Shown: positions 1 to 8,984 of the stretch, in pieces
How the letters are laid out: every line of letters starts with the position of its first letter
Position numbering within the stretch: the stretch's first letter is position 1
The notes under the pieces: generated by a model
Databases searched by the model: none
Seen by the model: only the letters and a program-made list of their open reading frames with translations
Told to the model about the DNA's origin: nothing
Position numbers and translations under genes: made by a program
DNA from: a candidate division LCP-89 bacterium B3_LCP
Lineage (GTDB): Bacteria > Electryoneota > B3-LCP
Direction of reading: 5' to 3'
DNA length: 64,000 nucleotides
Assembly (NCBI GenBank): GCA_005223185.1
Contig: NJBN01000004.1
Location: 124,001 to 188,000 of the forward strand

Positions 1-220
1 CACCCCGTGCGTACTGGGGCTTACGCCCATGCCACCCGTTGTGTCATTCCGGCAAGCCCTTCAGGGCGCAAGCCAGAATCCAGTGATAACGCCCCCTATG
101 GGAAAGCACTGGGCTACGGATAAATGGAACCCCGTCGAAGCGGGCTGAAACCAAGAGGTGTATAAAAATGGTGGATTCCGAGTCAGATTCAGTCTATCTG
201 ACCTACTGAATCCCGATTAC
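1..220. other. Intergenic stretch with repeat fragments
   Basis: No gene is visible. The stretch holds an imperfect palindrome of the GTCATTC...CCAGAATC type at about 43-87, and the phrase ATGCCACCC, which recurs in the gaps near 6675 and 30593. It continues to the left of the window, so a partial gene cannot be excluded for the first few bases. Confidence 0.5.
43..87. repeat. Palindromic repeat, family B (GTCATTC/GAATC type)
   Basis: GTCATTCCGGC at the left and GCCAGAATCCAG at the right form an imperfect inverted repeat. Similar elements lie at 24045-24124, 26960-26990, 35534-35614 and 37716-37756. The layout resembles the dRS3-type repeats of Neisseria, which is an analogy and not a homology claim. 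Confidence 0.5.
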
Positions 221-1114
221 TCACTCCACCCCGCCTGCCGCCTGTCTTAAAGCACTTGCAATCGCCTTCGGCGCTCCGGATATTTTCATAAAAGTGCCCA
301 TACCTAAACTAGGAAAACTCTGCGCTATGCGGAACTTTCCGTGAAGAGTATAGATCGTGCCACCGGATATCAATACTTCATATGGAAGATGCGGCGTTTG
401 CTTTAGCTCTTCGGTGTCCGTTGTACCCATGACATTTAAGTCGGATCCCTTACCCTCTTTGATTGCCACACCAATCAGAGTTTCTTCTTTACCAGGAATA
501 TCCACGCGATAGATCTTCGAAGTACCACCTCTACCCTCTGCTAATCCTTTCTCTATCGCCTGAATCGCCTCATCATATGTTTCATATTCCATAAGAGTTA
601 TCCAATCATCGAAGGATGGCATCGGCATCAGCCTGCCACCATAATGATATCTGCGCAGCCTCTTGACCTTAACGCCCTTCTTGGAACCAAACGGTTCACC
701 GGATCCCAGAACTGTTTCCATCTTCTTAGCAATCTCATCTAAATCTGTCGTCATGCGGTAAACCTGTGCGACGTAGAAGGGATTATTATAAGCCAGTTGG
801 ACTTTATCCTCAACTTGAGTCAGGGAAACCCTTAAGGCAGCTCCAAAACCGCCCATCTCCGACAATGCAGCAGCTTGTTTGAGCTGCTCGTCGGTAACAA
901 TAAGGATTAGAGCGCTGTCATACGGTTGATACTCGCCCACGATTTCAAACTCACCGTCAATGAGTCTGTTTCTAATCTTCTCTTTCATCCCGTCTATAGT
1001 CCCGACCTCGGATGACACCAGAATGTATGGTTTCAACCGTTCCGGCTTTGTGTAACCGATGGATACACTCATCATGCAGATCAGAATGATTGCAAGTTTT
1101 ACCAGCCTGTTCAT
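221..1114 (-). CDS. Exported DUF302-like protein
   Basis: A 297-residue protein of unknown role. The ATG at 1112-1114 is chosen because AGGAGG lies 7 bases upstream; a longer frame to 1144 lacks this. Residues 1-22 form a signal peptide (positive start, hydrophobic core, cleavage near SIGYTKP). Residues 23-130 resemble DUF302 domains, with the phrases FEIVGEYQPY and GGFGAALRVSLTQVE followed by NPFYVAQVYRM. The C-terminal half carries a second conserved block ending HGKFRIAQSFPSLGMGTFMK. I recall proteins of this two-part shape as uncharacterised periplasmic proteins in other Gram-negatives. It stands alone, with repeat-rich DNA on its 3' side. The exported location is fairly sure; the DUF302 relation is likely; no function is claimed. 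Confidence 0.75.
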   Translation of the reverse strand: MNRLVKLAIILICMMSVSIGYTKPERLKPYILVSSEVGTIDGMKEKIRNRLIDGEFEIVGEYQPYDSALILIVTDEQLKQAAALSEMGGFGAALRVSLTQVEDKVQLAYNNPFYVAQVYRMTTDLDEIAKKMETVLGSGEPFGSKKGVKVKRLRRYHYGGRLMPMPSFDDWITLMEYETYDEAIQAIEKGLAEGRGGTSKIYRVDIPGKEETLIGVAIKEGKGSDLNVMGTTDTEELKQTPHLPYEVLISGGTIYTLHGKFRIAQSFPSLGMGTFMKISGAPKAIASALRQAAGGVE

Positions 1115-1372
1115 TATTCCTCCTAAGTATTGTGTAGTATACACCAGAACCTAAAATCTGATTCCCGTAGAGTAGCGCGGAGGCCCGCCCTCCGCTGTTG
1201 GTAGTAAGCTACTGCGCTGCCATATCATGTCAAGATATTTAGTTAAAAGCCATAAGAGACTTATGGTTTATTAAGTCAGGTTTTGACCTTTCAAGTGGGA
1301 TTATTGCCACTGATTTATCAGGTCCCATCGGTTTCGATGAATCAGACCTACCGAACCCCGACCCCTGAATCC

Positions 1373-2920
1373 CTAAAGAGGTATATTCCCGTGTTTCTTC
1401 TTGGGGTTGTGGTCAACTTTGTTGCGGAGCATTTCCAGGCCGGTGATCAAGTCGAAGCGGGTAGTGGAGGGTTCGATGACGGCATCCACGTAGCCGCGGG
1501 CGGCGGCGATGTAGGGGTTGGCGAAGTGCTTTTCGTAATCGGCGATCTTCTGCTGAGCCAGCTTTTCCGGATCGTCAGATTCTTTGATTTCGTGATTGAA
1601 GATGATTTCCACCGCGCCTTTGGCGCCCATCACCGCGATTTCGGCTGTGGGCCAGGCGAAGTTCAGGTCGCCGCGCACGTGCTTAGAATTCATGACGTCG
1701 TAAGCTCCGCCGTAAGCTTTACGGGTGATGACCGTAATTTTGGGTACGGTCGCTTCACAGTAGGCATATAAAAGCTTGGCTCCGTTAGCGATGATCCCCC
1801 CCCATTCCTGATCGGTGCCGGGCAGGAAACCGGGCACGTCTTCGAAGGTGATCAGAGGAATATTAAATGCATCACAGAAGCGTATGAAGCGCGCTCCCTT
1901 TTTGGATGAATTGATATCCAGACAGCCAGCCAGATGCGCCGGTTGATTGGCAATAATACCCACCGCACGTCCACCCAGGCGAGCAAAACCGACCACGATA
2001 TTGGGCGCGAAATCTTCATGTACTTCCAAAAATTCTCCGTGGTCAACCACACGCGTAATCACGTCCTTTATATCGTAAGGCTTATTTGGATCTTCGGGCA
2101 CAATCGTTTCCAGTTCCTGGTCAGCGCGGTGAATGTCATCAGTGCATTCGACAGGCGGGGGGTCTTCTAAGTTATTCTGGGGCATGAAGCCCAAGAGCTT
2201 CTTGATCTTCTCGATACATTCTATTTCGCCGCTGCAGGCGAAATGAGCCACTCCGGATTTGGTGGCGTGAGTTATAGCTCCACCCAGTTCTTCTGAAGTA
2301 ACCTCTTCATGTGTAACCGTTTTGACCACTTTGGGACCGGTAACGAACATGTAGGAAGTCTTCTTCACCATCAGAGTAAAATCGGTGATGGCGGGCGAAT
2401 AGACGGCTCCACCAGCGCAGGGACCCATGACCGCGGAAATCTGAGGGATAACGCCTGAATAGATGGTATTGCGCAGGAAAATATCCGCATAGGCGCCCAG
2501 GGAAACCACACCTTCCTGCACGCGGGCTCCGCCGGAGTCATTCAGTCCGATTACGGGAGCGCCCATCTTGGCAGCCATGTCCATAATCTTGCATATCTTT
2601 TCCCCGTGCGCTTCGGACAGCGATCCTCCGAAAGTGGTGAAATCCTGACTGAAAATGAACACCAGGCGGTCATTCACTTTGCCGTGACCGGTTATAACTC
2701 CATCGCCTAAAATCTTCTGGCGATCCAGACCGAAATCGGTGGAACGGTGGGTGACCAGCATATCCACTTCCTGGAAGGAATCGGGATCACATAACAGATC
2801 TACACGTTCGCGGGCGGTAAGTTTGCCCTTCTTATGCTGGGAATCTATGCGTTTTTGACCGCCGCCTAACATTGCCTGGCTTTTAAGTTCTCTGAGCTTC
2901 TCGATTTTCTTAGTTGCCAT
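1373..2920 (-). CDS. Acyl-CoA carboxyltransferase subunit (methylmalonyl-CoA decarboxylase alpha / propionyl-CoA carboxylase beta family)
   Basis: A 515-residue carboxyltransferase that moves a carboxyl group between carboxybiotin and an acyl-CoA, most likely propionyl-/methylmalonyl-CoA. The length is typical of MmdA and PccB. Two crotonase-like halves are visible: the N-terminal half has [12 protein letters not shown] and the oxyanion-forming glycines of [13 protein letters not shown], and the C-terminal half has [14 protein letters not shown] and [13 protein letters not shown], both hallmarks of the family. The start is supported by AGGAG about 10 bases upstream. No biotin carrier, biotin carboxylase or membrane decarboxylase subunit is adjacent, so the sequence does not decide between an ATP-dependent carboxylase and a sodium-pumping decarboxylase. 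Cytoplasmic. Confidence 0.93.
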   Translation of the reverse strand: MATKKIEKLRELKSQAMLGGGQKRIDSQHKKGKLTARERVDLLCDPDSFQEVDMLVTHRSTDFGLDRQKILGDGVITGHGKVNDRLVFIFSQDFTTFGGSLSEAHGEKICKIMDMAAKMGAPVIGLNDSGGARVQEGVVSLGAYADIFLRNTIYSGVIPQISAVMGPCAGGAVYSPAITDFTLMVKKTSYMFVTGPKVVKTVTHEEVTSEELGGAITHATKSGVAHFACSGEIECIEKIKKLLGFMPQNNLEDPPPVECTDDIHRADQELETIVPEDPNKPYDIKDVITRVVDHGEFLEVHEDFAPNIVVGFARLGGRAVGIIANQPAHLAGCLDINSSKKGARFIRFCDAFNIPLITFEDVPGFLPGTDQEWGGIIANGAKLLYAYCEATVPKITVITRKAYGGAYDVMNSKHVRGDLNFAWPTAEIAVMGAKGAVEIIFNHEIKESDDPEKLAQQKIADYEKHFANPYIAAARGYVDAVIEPSTTRFDLITGLEMLRNKVDHNPKKKHGNIPL

Positions 2921-3047
2921 GGAATCTATTCTCCTGTTTTGCGTTGAAGTAAATTTAGGGATTTAGGGGGTGAAATGCAAGGGGAAAGGGGACGGAGTGT
3001 TGAATTTTGAATGGAGAATGTAGAATTGGGAAATCGGAATTCAATAA

Positions 3048-3084
3048 GCGTCAGGTCTCCGCTTCGCTAAGGACCTGACGCAAC
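3048..3084. repeat. Palindromic repeat, family A (GCGTCAGGTC...GACCTGACGCAAC)
   Basis: GCGTCAGGTC is mirrored by GACCTGACGC with a 16-base centre that itself contains GCTTCGC. The same outer arms with different centres occur at 6226-6274, 35491-35526 and 37769-37833, and a decayed copy lies near 31935-31968. Confidence 0.8.
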
Positions 3085-3122
3085 GGAAATACCCGGACAT
3101 CAAGCCACTAAGGGGGCTTATG

Positions 3123-3250
3123 CCCTGTCCGGGGCACCCACGGTCGTGCTATCCAACCGCGTAGGGGTTGACCTTGCGTCGACCCGCTAACGTCGGGGTC
3201 AGGGGCGACCCCGACTACGGGGTGGAGGGGGAAACACCCCCTCCCTACGG
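3123..3250. repeat. GC-rich repeat mosaic, family C (GTAGGGG.../GACCCC)
   Basis: A chain of short inverted segments: CCGGGGCACC, GTAGGGGTTGACC with GTCGACCC, GGGGTC with GACCCC, and GGAGGGGGAAACACCCCCTCC. Related phrases recur at 6323-6422, 24150-24178, 37667-37697 and inside the subtilase gene at 53470-53527. Confidence 0.6.
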
Positions 3251-3251
3251 T

Positions 3252-6050
3252 TTAAACGCGTATAGAAGCAGCAAGGAGTTGTTCGGCTTGGTTTAAGGCG
3301 GACTTGTAACAGTGAGGTGGGCCGTCGCAGAGGGCGTAATCTTTAGCTTTTTGGGCGTGGTGGTGGGCTTTGGTCTTGTCTCCCTGGTCTAAATGCCACT
3401 GCGCCAGGAAGTTGTGTATGTCCGCCTGCTGGAGGCGGTATTCGCATCTATCTGCTATTTTCAGGGCTTCCTGGGCGTGGTTAAAAGCTTCCTGATTATT
3501 GCCCTTAGCGCGGTGCCACTTAGCCCAGGTTAGCAGGATGTCGGCTTCGTGATCTACCATATTGATCTTGCGGCAGCGGGTGAGAGCTTCGGTCAGATGG
3601 TTTTCGGCTCTTTTTAGGTGTGCGTTCTTTCTAGAAGGCGTTCCCACAGCCAGCTCAACATGTGACCAACCCATAAGCCATTCAGACTGAATTCTATCAC
3701 GCTCATTGTTACGCGAACAGACTATCTCATACGCATTTTTCGCAGAATTCAACGCGCTCTTTGCCTCCCTCATAAACAGAGCAAGCAGAGCGCGGTAAGA
3801 TTCATCGAGACAGAGTCCCTGATTGTCATTTGTTTTCTTACAATATTTAGTGGAGATATTTAATTCTGAGGCTGATTCCTCATACTCCCCCTTAAAGGCA
3901 AGCAGTCTGCCTAACTCCTCGCGTCCGATGGTTTCTTTAAATTCATCCTCAATATGCTGGCATAGTTCAATGCTGCGCTTCAGGTTATATTCTGCATCTG
4001 ATAGTCTCCCGAGCAGAATCTGGTTATTAGTGAGATTTACCAGAACGACAGCCAGATTATTTTTTTCATCGTTCTTCTCATAGATCTCTTTAGCTAATTC
4101 ACAGATACTCACCGCCTTGTGCGGCTGGCCGGAATTGCCGTAGGAGTTTGCCAATCCATTCAGAGTCCAAGCTTGATCACCCTCACTTTTCAGGCGGGGC
4201 GGATTATCTTCGCCATCGGGGAAGAGGGCACGGAGGAGTTCAATTATGGTTTGGTACTCTCCCAATTGAAAATGTAACGGATTTGGAACTAATCGATTCT
4301 GCAAAAGATTAATAGCTTCATCATATCGCGCTGCTCTAACGGTGTGGTGGTAGAGTTCTATGGTGGGGGTCAGGTCGTCTATGGTCTCCACCTTCTCGGG
4401 TTTTGGTACTGCGGAGAAGTAGTCGCGCAGTTGGGCGTGCACGCCTTCCTTATCGCCCAAACGTTCGTAGGCGTACTGACGCACAATGGGGTGCAGGTCG
4501 TAGCTGTCGGGATCGTCTTGGTGCAGGAGCAGTCCGCGCTCTTCTAATTCAGTTAGAGCCTGGTTAAATTTCCCCTCATCCTTATAAGGATCGAAGGTCG
4601 TCAGAGCCTTATAATCCATAGGGCTGCGGAAGGCGGCAAAGCGGCTCAGGAGTTGCTTATGTTTCTTTTCCAGAGATTTGTAAGCCACCATCAGCACGTG
4701 GTGCTCTTTGGCAACCAATTTGGGAAGAGGGAAATATTTCTTCGCTACCTGCACGTCGCGAGGGGTCTTGCGGTTTTTAACAATCAATCCGGCAAGCAGA
4801 CGCAGAGCCAGCGGGTGATTGCCGTAAGGCTGGCAGGCTTCCTGAATTTCGGCTCTGGTGCCCTTGACGCCCTGAAGCTGGAAAAAGGTAACTCCGTCTT
4901 CGGAGTGCATCTCGGTCAGATTCTCGTGCCTACAGCCAGCCAGTGGTTGTCCTGCCTGCCCTTCCAGAGCTTTAGGGAAGAGACGGCTGGTCATGAGGAT
5001 ACGCCCTTGCATTGGCGTTGAAACCACCCGGCTCAGGAATTGTGCCGCGTGAGGATTGGTGCAGTCGCGCTGGGTTTCCTCCTCATTCTCCTTATACTCA
5101 TCTCCCTGGTAGGCGGCGTTCAAGCTGCGGTAGGCTCGCAGTTCCCGTTCGAAGCCGTCCAGAACCAGCAGGATGCGGCGTTCCTGTAACAGAGCGATCA
5201 GGGTCTCTACCAGATCATGAACTGAGGCATTAGGAGGCAGAACGTTCAATCCACCACTGACATATTGCAGGGCTTTTACTAAAAATGCCTGGCAGTGCGC
5301 TTCCCGTTCGTAGAAGGAGAACCAGAAGACGCCTTGGGGGCGGTCGGCTTCGGGCAGTTGATGGGGGGCAGCATGTTCTCCTGTTCCCTTAGCCAGACCG
5401 GCTAGGGGGAGACCCAACAGGTCGGCATTAGCCCACACCCAGGTCAGAGCCGATTTGCCCATCCCGCCGATGGCTTCCATCACCATAACCGGTTGCTCAT
5501 CATTGGCAAACCAATCGGTAAGCATCTGCCGTTCGGCAAAACGCCCGGTGAAGTTTTTTTGCAGGGGGTAAGAGGGAACATATTGGGGAGTCATCCGCAC
5601 AGGTGTTGCTGATTCCTGGGGAAATAATTTCTGGATATTTTCTATTTTTATATTCTCAGGATTGTCAGTGTTACGCGCTGCGATTGCGTATAGTAAAGAT
5701 AATATTTCCTTCAAATAACCGAGTATAATCCAGTTATATAGTTTAGTGTTATCTATAATTCTCGCTTCAAAATGATCAAGGAATCTAGCTCCAAACGGTT
5801 CGGGTTTCTTCATCGCTTTAGCCAATTCTTCGGGAGTGTACAACAGCGTATCGGGCTGGTGATCGGCTACGAATCGTTTCAAATCATTTCTTACAGAAAC
5901 TTCTCTTACTCCTGTGTCTTTCAGTGCCTTGTCAAAAGCAGTGTTAAGCTGATCCTGAAAACCACCTTTTTTTATATTCTGAGATAGTTGGATCAAATCA
6001 TAAACGGTATGAACCAGAAATCCAACTCCAATGCTCTCTATAAGTGCCAT
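3252..6050 (-). CDS. STAND-type NTPase with C-terminal TPR array
   Basis: A 932-residue signalling ATPase of the STAND class (NACHT/NB-ARC/SWACOS-like). The P-loop GGMGKS is at residues 195-200, the Walker B strand ILLVLDGF at 293-300, and a sensor-like MTSRLFP near 355. A winged-helix-like stretch follows around 440-560 (ending DLHPIVRQYAYERLGD), then helical repeats from about 600 to the end with TPR character (for example NGLANSYGNSGQPHKAVSIC). The first 150 residues, including a hydrophobic stretch near 105-125, match no domain I know and would be the effector position. AGAGGT lies upstream of the ATG. It is a single gene surrounded by repeat-rich DNA. STAND proteins with this order serve in bacterial regulation and in antiphage defence (for example Avs); which applies here cannot be read from the sequence. 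Confidence 0.85.
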   Translation of the reverse strand: MALIESIGVGFLVHTVYDLIQLSQNIKKGGFQDQLNTAFDKALKDTGVREVSVRNDLKRFVADHQPDTLLYTPEELAKAMKKPEPFGARFLDHFEARIIDNTKLYNWIILGYLKEILSLLYAIAARNTDNPENIKIENIQKLFPQESATPVRMTPQYVPSYPLQKNFTGRFAERQMLTDWFANDEQPVMVMEAIGGMGKSALTWVWANADLLGLPLAGLAKGTGEHAAPHQLPEADRPQGVFWFSFYEREAHCQAFLVKALQYVSGGLNVLPPNASVHDLVETLIALLQERRILLVLDGFERELRAYRSLNAAYQGDEYKENEEETQRDCTNPHAAQFLSRVVSTPMQGRILMTSRLFPKALEGQAGQPLAGCRHENLTEMHSEDGVTFFQLQGVKGTRAEIQEACQPYGNHPLALRLLAGLIVKNRKTPRDVQVAKKYFPLPKLVAKEHHVLMVAYKSLEKKHKQLLSRFAAFRSPMDYKALTTFDPYKDEGKFNQALTELEERGLLLHQDDPDSYDLHPIVRQYAYERLGDKEGVHAQLRDYFSAVPKPEKVETIDDLTPTIELYHHTVRAARYDEAINLLQNRLVPNPLHFQLGEYQTIIELLRALFPDGEDNPPRLKSEGDQAWTLNGLANSYGNSGQPHKAVSICELAKEIYEKNDEKNNLAVVLVNLTNNQILLGRLSDAEYNLKRSIELCQHIEDEFKETIGREELGRLLAFKGEYEESASELNISTKYCKKTNDNQGLCLDESYRALLALFMREAKSALNSAKNAYEIVCSRNNERDRIQSEWLMGWSHVELAVGTPSRKNAHLKRAENHLTEALTRCRKINMVDHEADILLTWAKWHRAKGNNQEAFNHAQEALKIADRCEYRLQQADIHNFLAQWHLDQGDKTKAHHHAQKAKDYALCDGPPHCYKSALNQAEQLLAASIRV

Positions 6051-6225
6051 ATAGTACCTCTTTTCAGTCTTCCTGGTGATTCCGAAAAGGACTTACTTAG
6101 ACTATATTAAATATTGTTCATCTTTAGGAACAGTTACTATAATTGTGTAAAGATAACAAATATTATGGAAAGAATCAAGTAAAAATTTGGATGAAGAGGA
6201 AATGGAGGGGGAGGTTTGAGTAGAA

Positions 6226-6274
6226 GCGTCAGGTCACACCTCCCGCCCGGGCGGGAGCCAGGACCTGACGCAAC
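6226..6274. repeat. Palindromic repeat, family A
   Basis: Outer arms GCGTCAGGTC and GACCTGACGC as in the copy at 3048, but the centre is a different palindrome, CTCCCGCCCGGGCGGGAG. The shared arms with changing centres suggest that the arms are the conserved unit. Confidence 0.8.
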
Positions 6275-6322
6275 AGAAAAGCGTGTTTGGAAGAATGCCA
6301 GCCTAAGGAATTGGGTTTCCGT

Positions 6323-6422
6323 CGCACGAGGGCGTACGACGGCACTTCGACAGAAACGGGTCGATTCAAGATCGACCCCTACGCGGTACATGTCGGGGTC
6401 GGGGACGACCCCGATTTCGGAG
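6323..6422. repeat. GC-rich repeat mosaic, family C
   Basis: CGTCGCACGAGGGCGTACGACG is followed by GGGTCGATTCAAGATCGACCC and GTCGGGGTCGGGGACGACCCCGAT, each an inverted repeat. The first unit is close to the one at about 35358-35384. Confidence 0.55.
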
Positions 6423-6578
6423 TGTGATGGATTCGATACGATAGGAAGCGGTCGACTGCGGGGAGTCAACCGCACTTAAAATATTAGCTCACTCAGGAAT
6501 GCCCGAAGGACTCCTATGGAGAATTCCCGAGCTATTCAATTTCTGTCCCGCTCAGGCGGAACGTAGAGGTTTTTAAGC

Positions 6579-6630
6579 ATCCCGCTTGAGCGGGATAGCA
6601 TAAAAATAGCCCGGAAATTCATTTCCGGGC
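6579..6630. repeat. Two-hairpin repeat module
   Basis: Two perfect or near-perfect hairpins, ATCCCGCTTGAGCGGGAT (6579-6596) and the 22-base palindrome GCCCGGAAATTC... (6609-6630), are separated by 12 AT-rich bases. The same module, inverted, with the same 12-base spacing, is at 30634-30685. Confidence 0.75.
6602..6630 (-). terminator. Putative terminator after resB
   Basis: Read on the minus strand, the 22-base hairpin at 6609-6630 is followed by a U-rich run (TATTTTTA). It lies 60 bases beyond the resB stop and could end the long minus-strand unit. It is also part of a repeat module, so termination may be incidental. Confidence 0.5.
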
Positions 6631-6689
6631 GGTGTAAGGTTATTTATTCAAAAGCCATAAGCGAGACCAGAAGCATGCCACCCATGGAA

Positions 6690-8276
6690 TTACCCCTCTT
6701 GCAGGCGTTTTACCCAGTTGTCGAACTTTTGGGCGAAGAGGGCTTTGTTCTTGCGGCTTATGCCGCCCATAAGGACTTCGGATTGTCCCTTATCTTGGCG
6801 GATGACCAGCCACAATCTCTGGGGAGTGAAATAGAAGGACAACCCTAAGCCTATGGTACTTAAAATGAAACCCAGCCAGACGAGGAAGTATCCCGGGGTC
6901 TTCTTAACTTCCAGGATGGTGGGATAGGTGACCTGTGAGGTGAAACCGAATATTTCCAGGAGAACGAAGTTGTAGCGGGCTTCCGGATCGGTATGGTGAA
7001 AGGTGCTACGCAGGAAACTCCATTGATGATAAAGGTCTTCATTTCCTTTCTGTACCTGCAGCAGGACAGCAGGATTCAGCAAATGACCGGAAGCACTCAT
7101 GGCTTCACCGTCGATAAGGCGGAAATCTGGTAGGAAACGCGTTAAAGTAAGCAGACTGCCATCCGGCAGTTGATATTTTCCATCCATAGACAAGGCGACT
7201 GTATCCACCAGCGCTTCATCATCAAGTCGTTTAATAACAACGAGGGCGCTGTCGATATTAGCATTCACCAGAGGATTATTGCTATCGAAGGAAGTCTGAT
7301 AGAACCTGAAGCCTTTATATCGCATGGGATGGTTGACTTCCACGCGCCTGGTGGCTATCTCTTCCCCATCTTCGATGATGGTCAAAACTGCTATATAGTC
7401 GCTGATGTTGCCGCTGTCCATGTTAATGTTATACTGATTTCGCAGTCTCTCTCTCTCGACTGACAGGTTGGCAAGTTCACCGCTTTCCGACATGGTTTCC
7501 AGCAGGAAACGTTCATCGTCCAAACGTTTGATAATCCTGCCGATAAAAGCATCATCCACTAACACATACTGTCCCAGACCTAAAGGATAGTATTCGATGT
7601 TAAAACTGTCCACCCGGACAGTGAAGTCTAAAGCGGGGTCAGAGAGAATATCGCCGGGTAAACCGGAAACGCTGGTGGAAAATCCCAGCCAGGAGGTAAA
7701 CAGTCCGCCCAATACCAGACACAACAATCCGGTATGATTAAAAGTCTGTCCCAGGTGGGAGATGACTCCTCGCTGGCCATAGAGGCGTTTCCCATTTTCA
7801 CTTTCTTCACTACGAAAACGGAAGAGCGAAGGCAGACGCTTTATTAACTCTTCAGAGGATTTATCGGTACTGAATGAGCTGTACAGTTTCAACCGTTGAA
7901 GGGCTTCTGTGTCCTTGAATTTATCTCTTCTAATCTCCTTTATAATGGTGGGCAGTTTATCGATAATGCATACGAACAGTGATAGTGATAGGAATCCCAG
8001 CAGCAATCTATACCACCAGGAACGGTAGGGGTCATGTAACTGGAAGAAAGTCAACACTTTGAACAGAGGCTTGCTGATGCCCAGTTCCTGCTGCCAGTAT
8101 TCCTGCCAGCCGGGACCTCCGGCAGTGACCGGGTAGAATTCGCCGATGAACAGGGAAGCCACAGAGACTATCGCCAAAATTACCAAAACGATAATGGCGA
8201 ATTTCATGGAACTTAATTGTTGCCAGAGTCGTGCTGGCAGGGATTTGGTTTTTGACTTTTGTTGATCAGACTGCAC
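6690..8276 (-). CDS. resB: ResB-like cytochrome c biogenesis protein
   Basis: A 528-residue membrane protein of the ResB/Ccs1 family, which with ResC/CcsA delivers heme to apocytochromes c outside the cytoplasmic membrane. Transmembrane segments are seen near residues 25-46, 85-108 and 170-195 in the N-terminal part and near 465-487 close to the end, with a large exported domain between them, as in the family. The stretch HTGLLCLVLGG is typical. The start is GTG (8274-8276) with AGGAAG about 11 bases upstream; no in-frame ATG fits. No ResC partner is adjacent in this window. It lies 74 bases after nadD and is the last gene of the collinear minus-strand run. Its presence implies c-type cytochromes matured by system II. 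Confidence 0.85.
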   Translation of the reverse strand: MQSDQQKSKTKSLPARLWQQLSSMKFAIIVLVILAIVSVASLFIGEFYPVTAGGPGWQEYWQQELGISKPLFKVLTFFQLHDPYRSWWYRLLLGFLSLSLFVCIIDKLPTIIKEIRRDKFKDTEALQRLKLYSSFSTDKSSEELIKRLPSLFRFRSEESENGKRLYGQRGVISHLGQTFNHTGLLCLVLGGLFTSWLGFSTSVSGLPGDILSDPALDFTVRVDSFNIEYYPLGLGQYVLVDDAFIGRIIKRLDDERFLLETMSESGELANLSVERERLRNQYNINMDSGNISDYIAVLTIIEDGEEIATRRVEVNHPMRYKGFRFYQTSFDSNNPLVNANIDSALVVIKRLDDEALVDTVALSMDGKYQLPDGSLLTLTRFLPDFRLIDGEAMSASGHLLNPAVLLQVQKGNEDLYHQWSFLRSTFHHTDPEARYNFVLLEIFGFTSQVTYPTILEVKKTPGYFLVWLGFILSTIGLGLSFYFTPQRLWLVIRQDKGQSEVLMGGISRKNKALFAQKFDNWVKRLQEG

Positions 8277-8350
8277 TTTTTAATATCACTTCCTACTTTA
8301 GGGTTGTACTTAATGTAAATGAGATAAGGTGTCGTTTACGTACTGGATAA

Positions 8351-8968
8351 TTAGTCCGGTGCGAATCCATAAAGACAATTTTTAATGATATATTCAGCCA
8401 CAGGTGCTGGCACAGCCTCTCCCAGGCGTACTTGCTTAGACCTGATCTCTTCTGCTGAAATTTTCACCAACGGTGTTTTTAGAATTCGCACTTCTTTTAA
8501 GAATTGGGTTTGAGCTTTATCGACCGGATATCCGGGTCTGGGCATGATGGCGATTTCTATGCTCTCCAGCAGCCGTTCCGGCGAATGCCAGGTTGGTAAA
8601 TCGTGCAGGGAATCCGATCCCATGAGCCAAATCAGGTGGCAGAATTCTTCATTGTAACCGATTTCGCGCAATCTCTCGACGGTATGCAGAGTAGTCCCCG
8701 GCAGATCATCTTCTGCTTCTATCATACAGAGTCTGAATCTTTGATCCAGCCCTGAGCAGAGTTCGAGCATGTGTTTACGCTTATGAATTGGAGTGAATTT
8801 ACGGTCACGTTTATGGGGAGGGTTATTAGCAGGGAGAAAGGCAAGTTGATCCAGATTCAGTTCATCGGCTGCGCCCATTGCAGCTTTAATATGCCCCCAG
8901 TGCGGCGGATCGAAGGTACCGCCGAAAAGACCTATGCGGCTGTTTTCTATTAGTTGGAGATGGGTCAT
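8351..8968 (-). CDS. nadD: Nicotinate-nucleotide adenylyltransferase
   Basis: A 205-residue enzyme that joins nicotinate mononucleotide and ATP to make deamido-NAD, in NAD synthesis. The nucleotidyltransferase signature GGTFDPPHWGH is at residues 16-26, and the second motif ISAEEIRSK is near the C-terminus. The frame opens further to 9025 with a TTG, but that would overlap the preceding gene by 41 bases and add 19 residues not usual in NadD; the ATG at 8966-8968 leaves a 16-base gap and is preferred, although no strong ribosome site is visible. Cytoplasmic. It follows a bamD-like gene, an uncommon but plausible operon neighbour. Confidence 0.92.
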   Translation of the reverse strand: MTHLQLIENSRIGLFGGTFDPPHWGHIKAAMGAADELNLDQLAFLPANNPPHKRDRKFTPIHKRKHMLELCSGLDQRFRLCMIEAEDDLPGTTLHTVERLREIGYNEEFCHLIWLMGSDSLHDLPTWHSPERLLESIEIAIMPRPGYPVDKAQTQFLKEVRILKTPLVKISAEEIRSKQVRLGEAVPAPVAEYIIKNCLYGFAPD

Positions 8969-8984
8969 GCCATGAATCAGAAGG

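Larger units (their letters stand above)
2921..3251. other. Repeat-filled intergenic gap
   Basis: No coding potential is seen. From left to right it holds the phrase AGAATGTAGAATT (about 3016, also near 34046), a family A palindrome at 3048-3084, and a GC-rich mosaic at 3123-3250 containing GTAGGGGTTGACC, GTCGACCC and GGGGTC...GACCCC inverted segments. It separates two genes pointing the same way. Confidence 0.7.
6051..6689. other. 639-base repeat-filled intergenic gap
   Basis: No gene is supported. It carries the leader of the STAND gene (6051 to about 6130, AT-rich), a family A palindrome (6226-6274), a family C mosaic (6323-6422), an imperfect hairpin GGAATGCCCG...GAATTCCCG near 6496-6530, and the two-hairpin module at 6579-6630. 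Overlapping open frames on both strands at 6137-6479 are by-products of palindromic GC-rich DNA. Confidence 0.7.

Noticed and set aside
1283-1771. Plus-strand open frame opposite the carboxyltransferase gene
   Set aside because: It is the antisense shadow of a well-supported gene, with no ribosome site and no recognisable product.
6137-6479. Overlapping open frames on both strands in the gap after the STAND gene
   Set aside because: They consist of family A and C palindromic repeats, which give open frames on both strands; residue content is Arg/Pro-rich and unlike neighbouring proteins.
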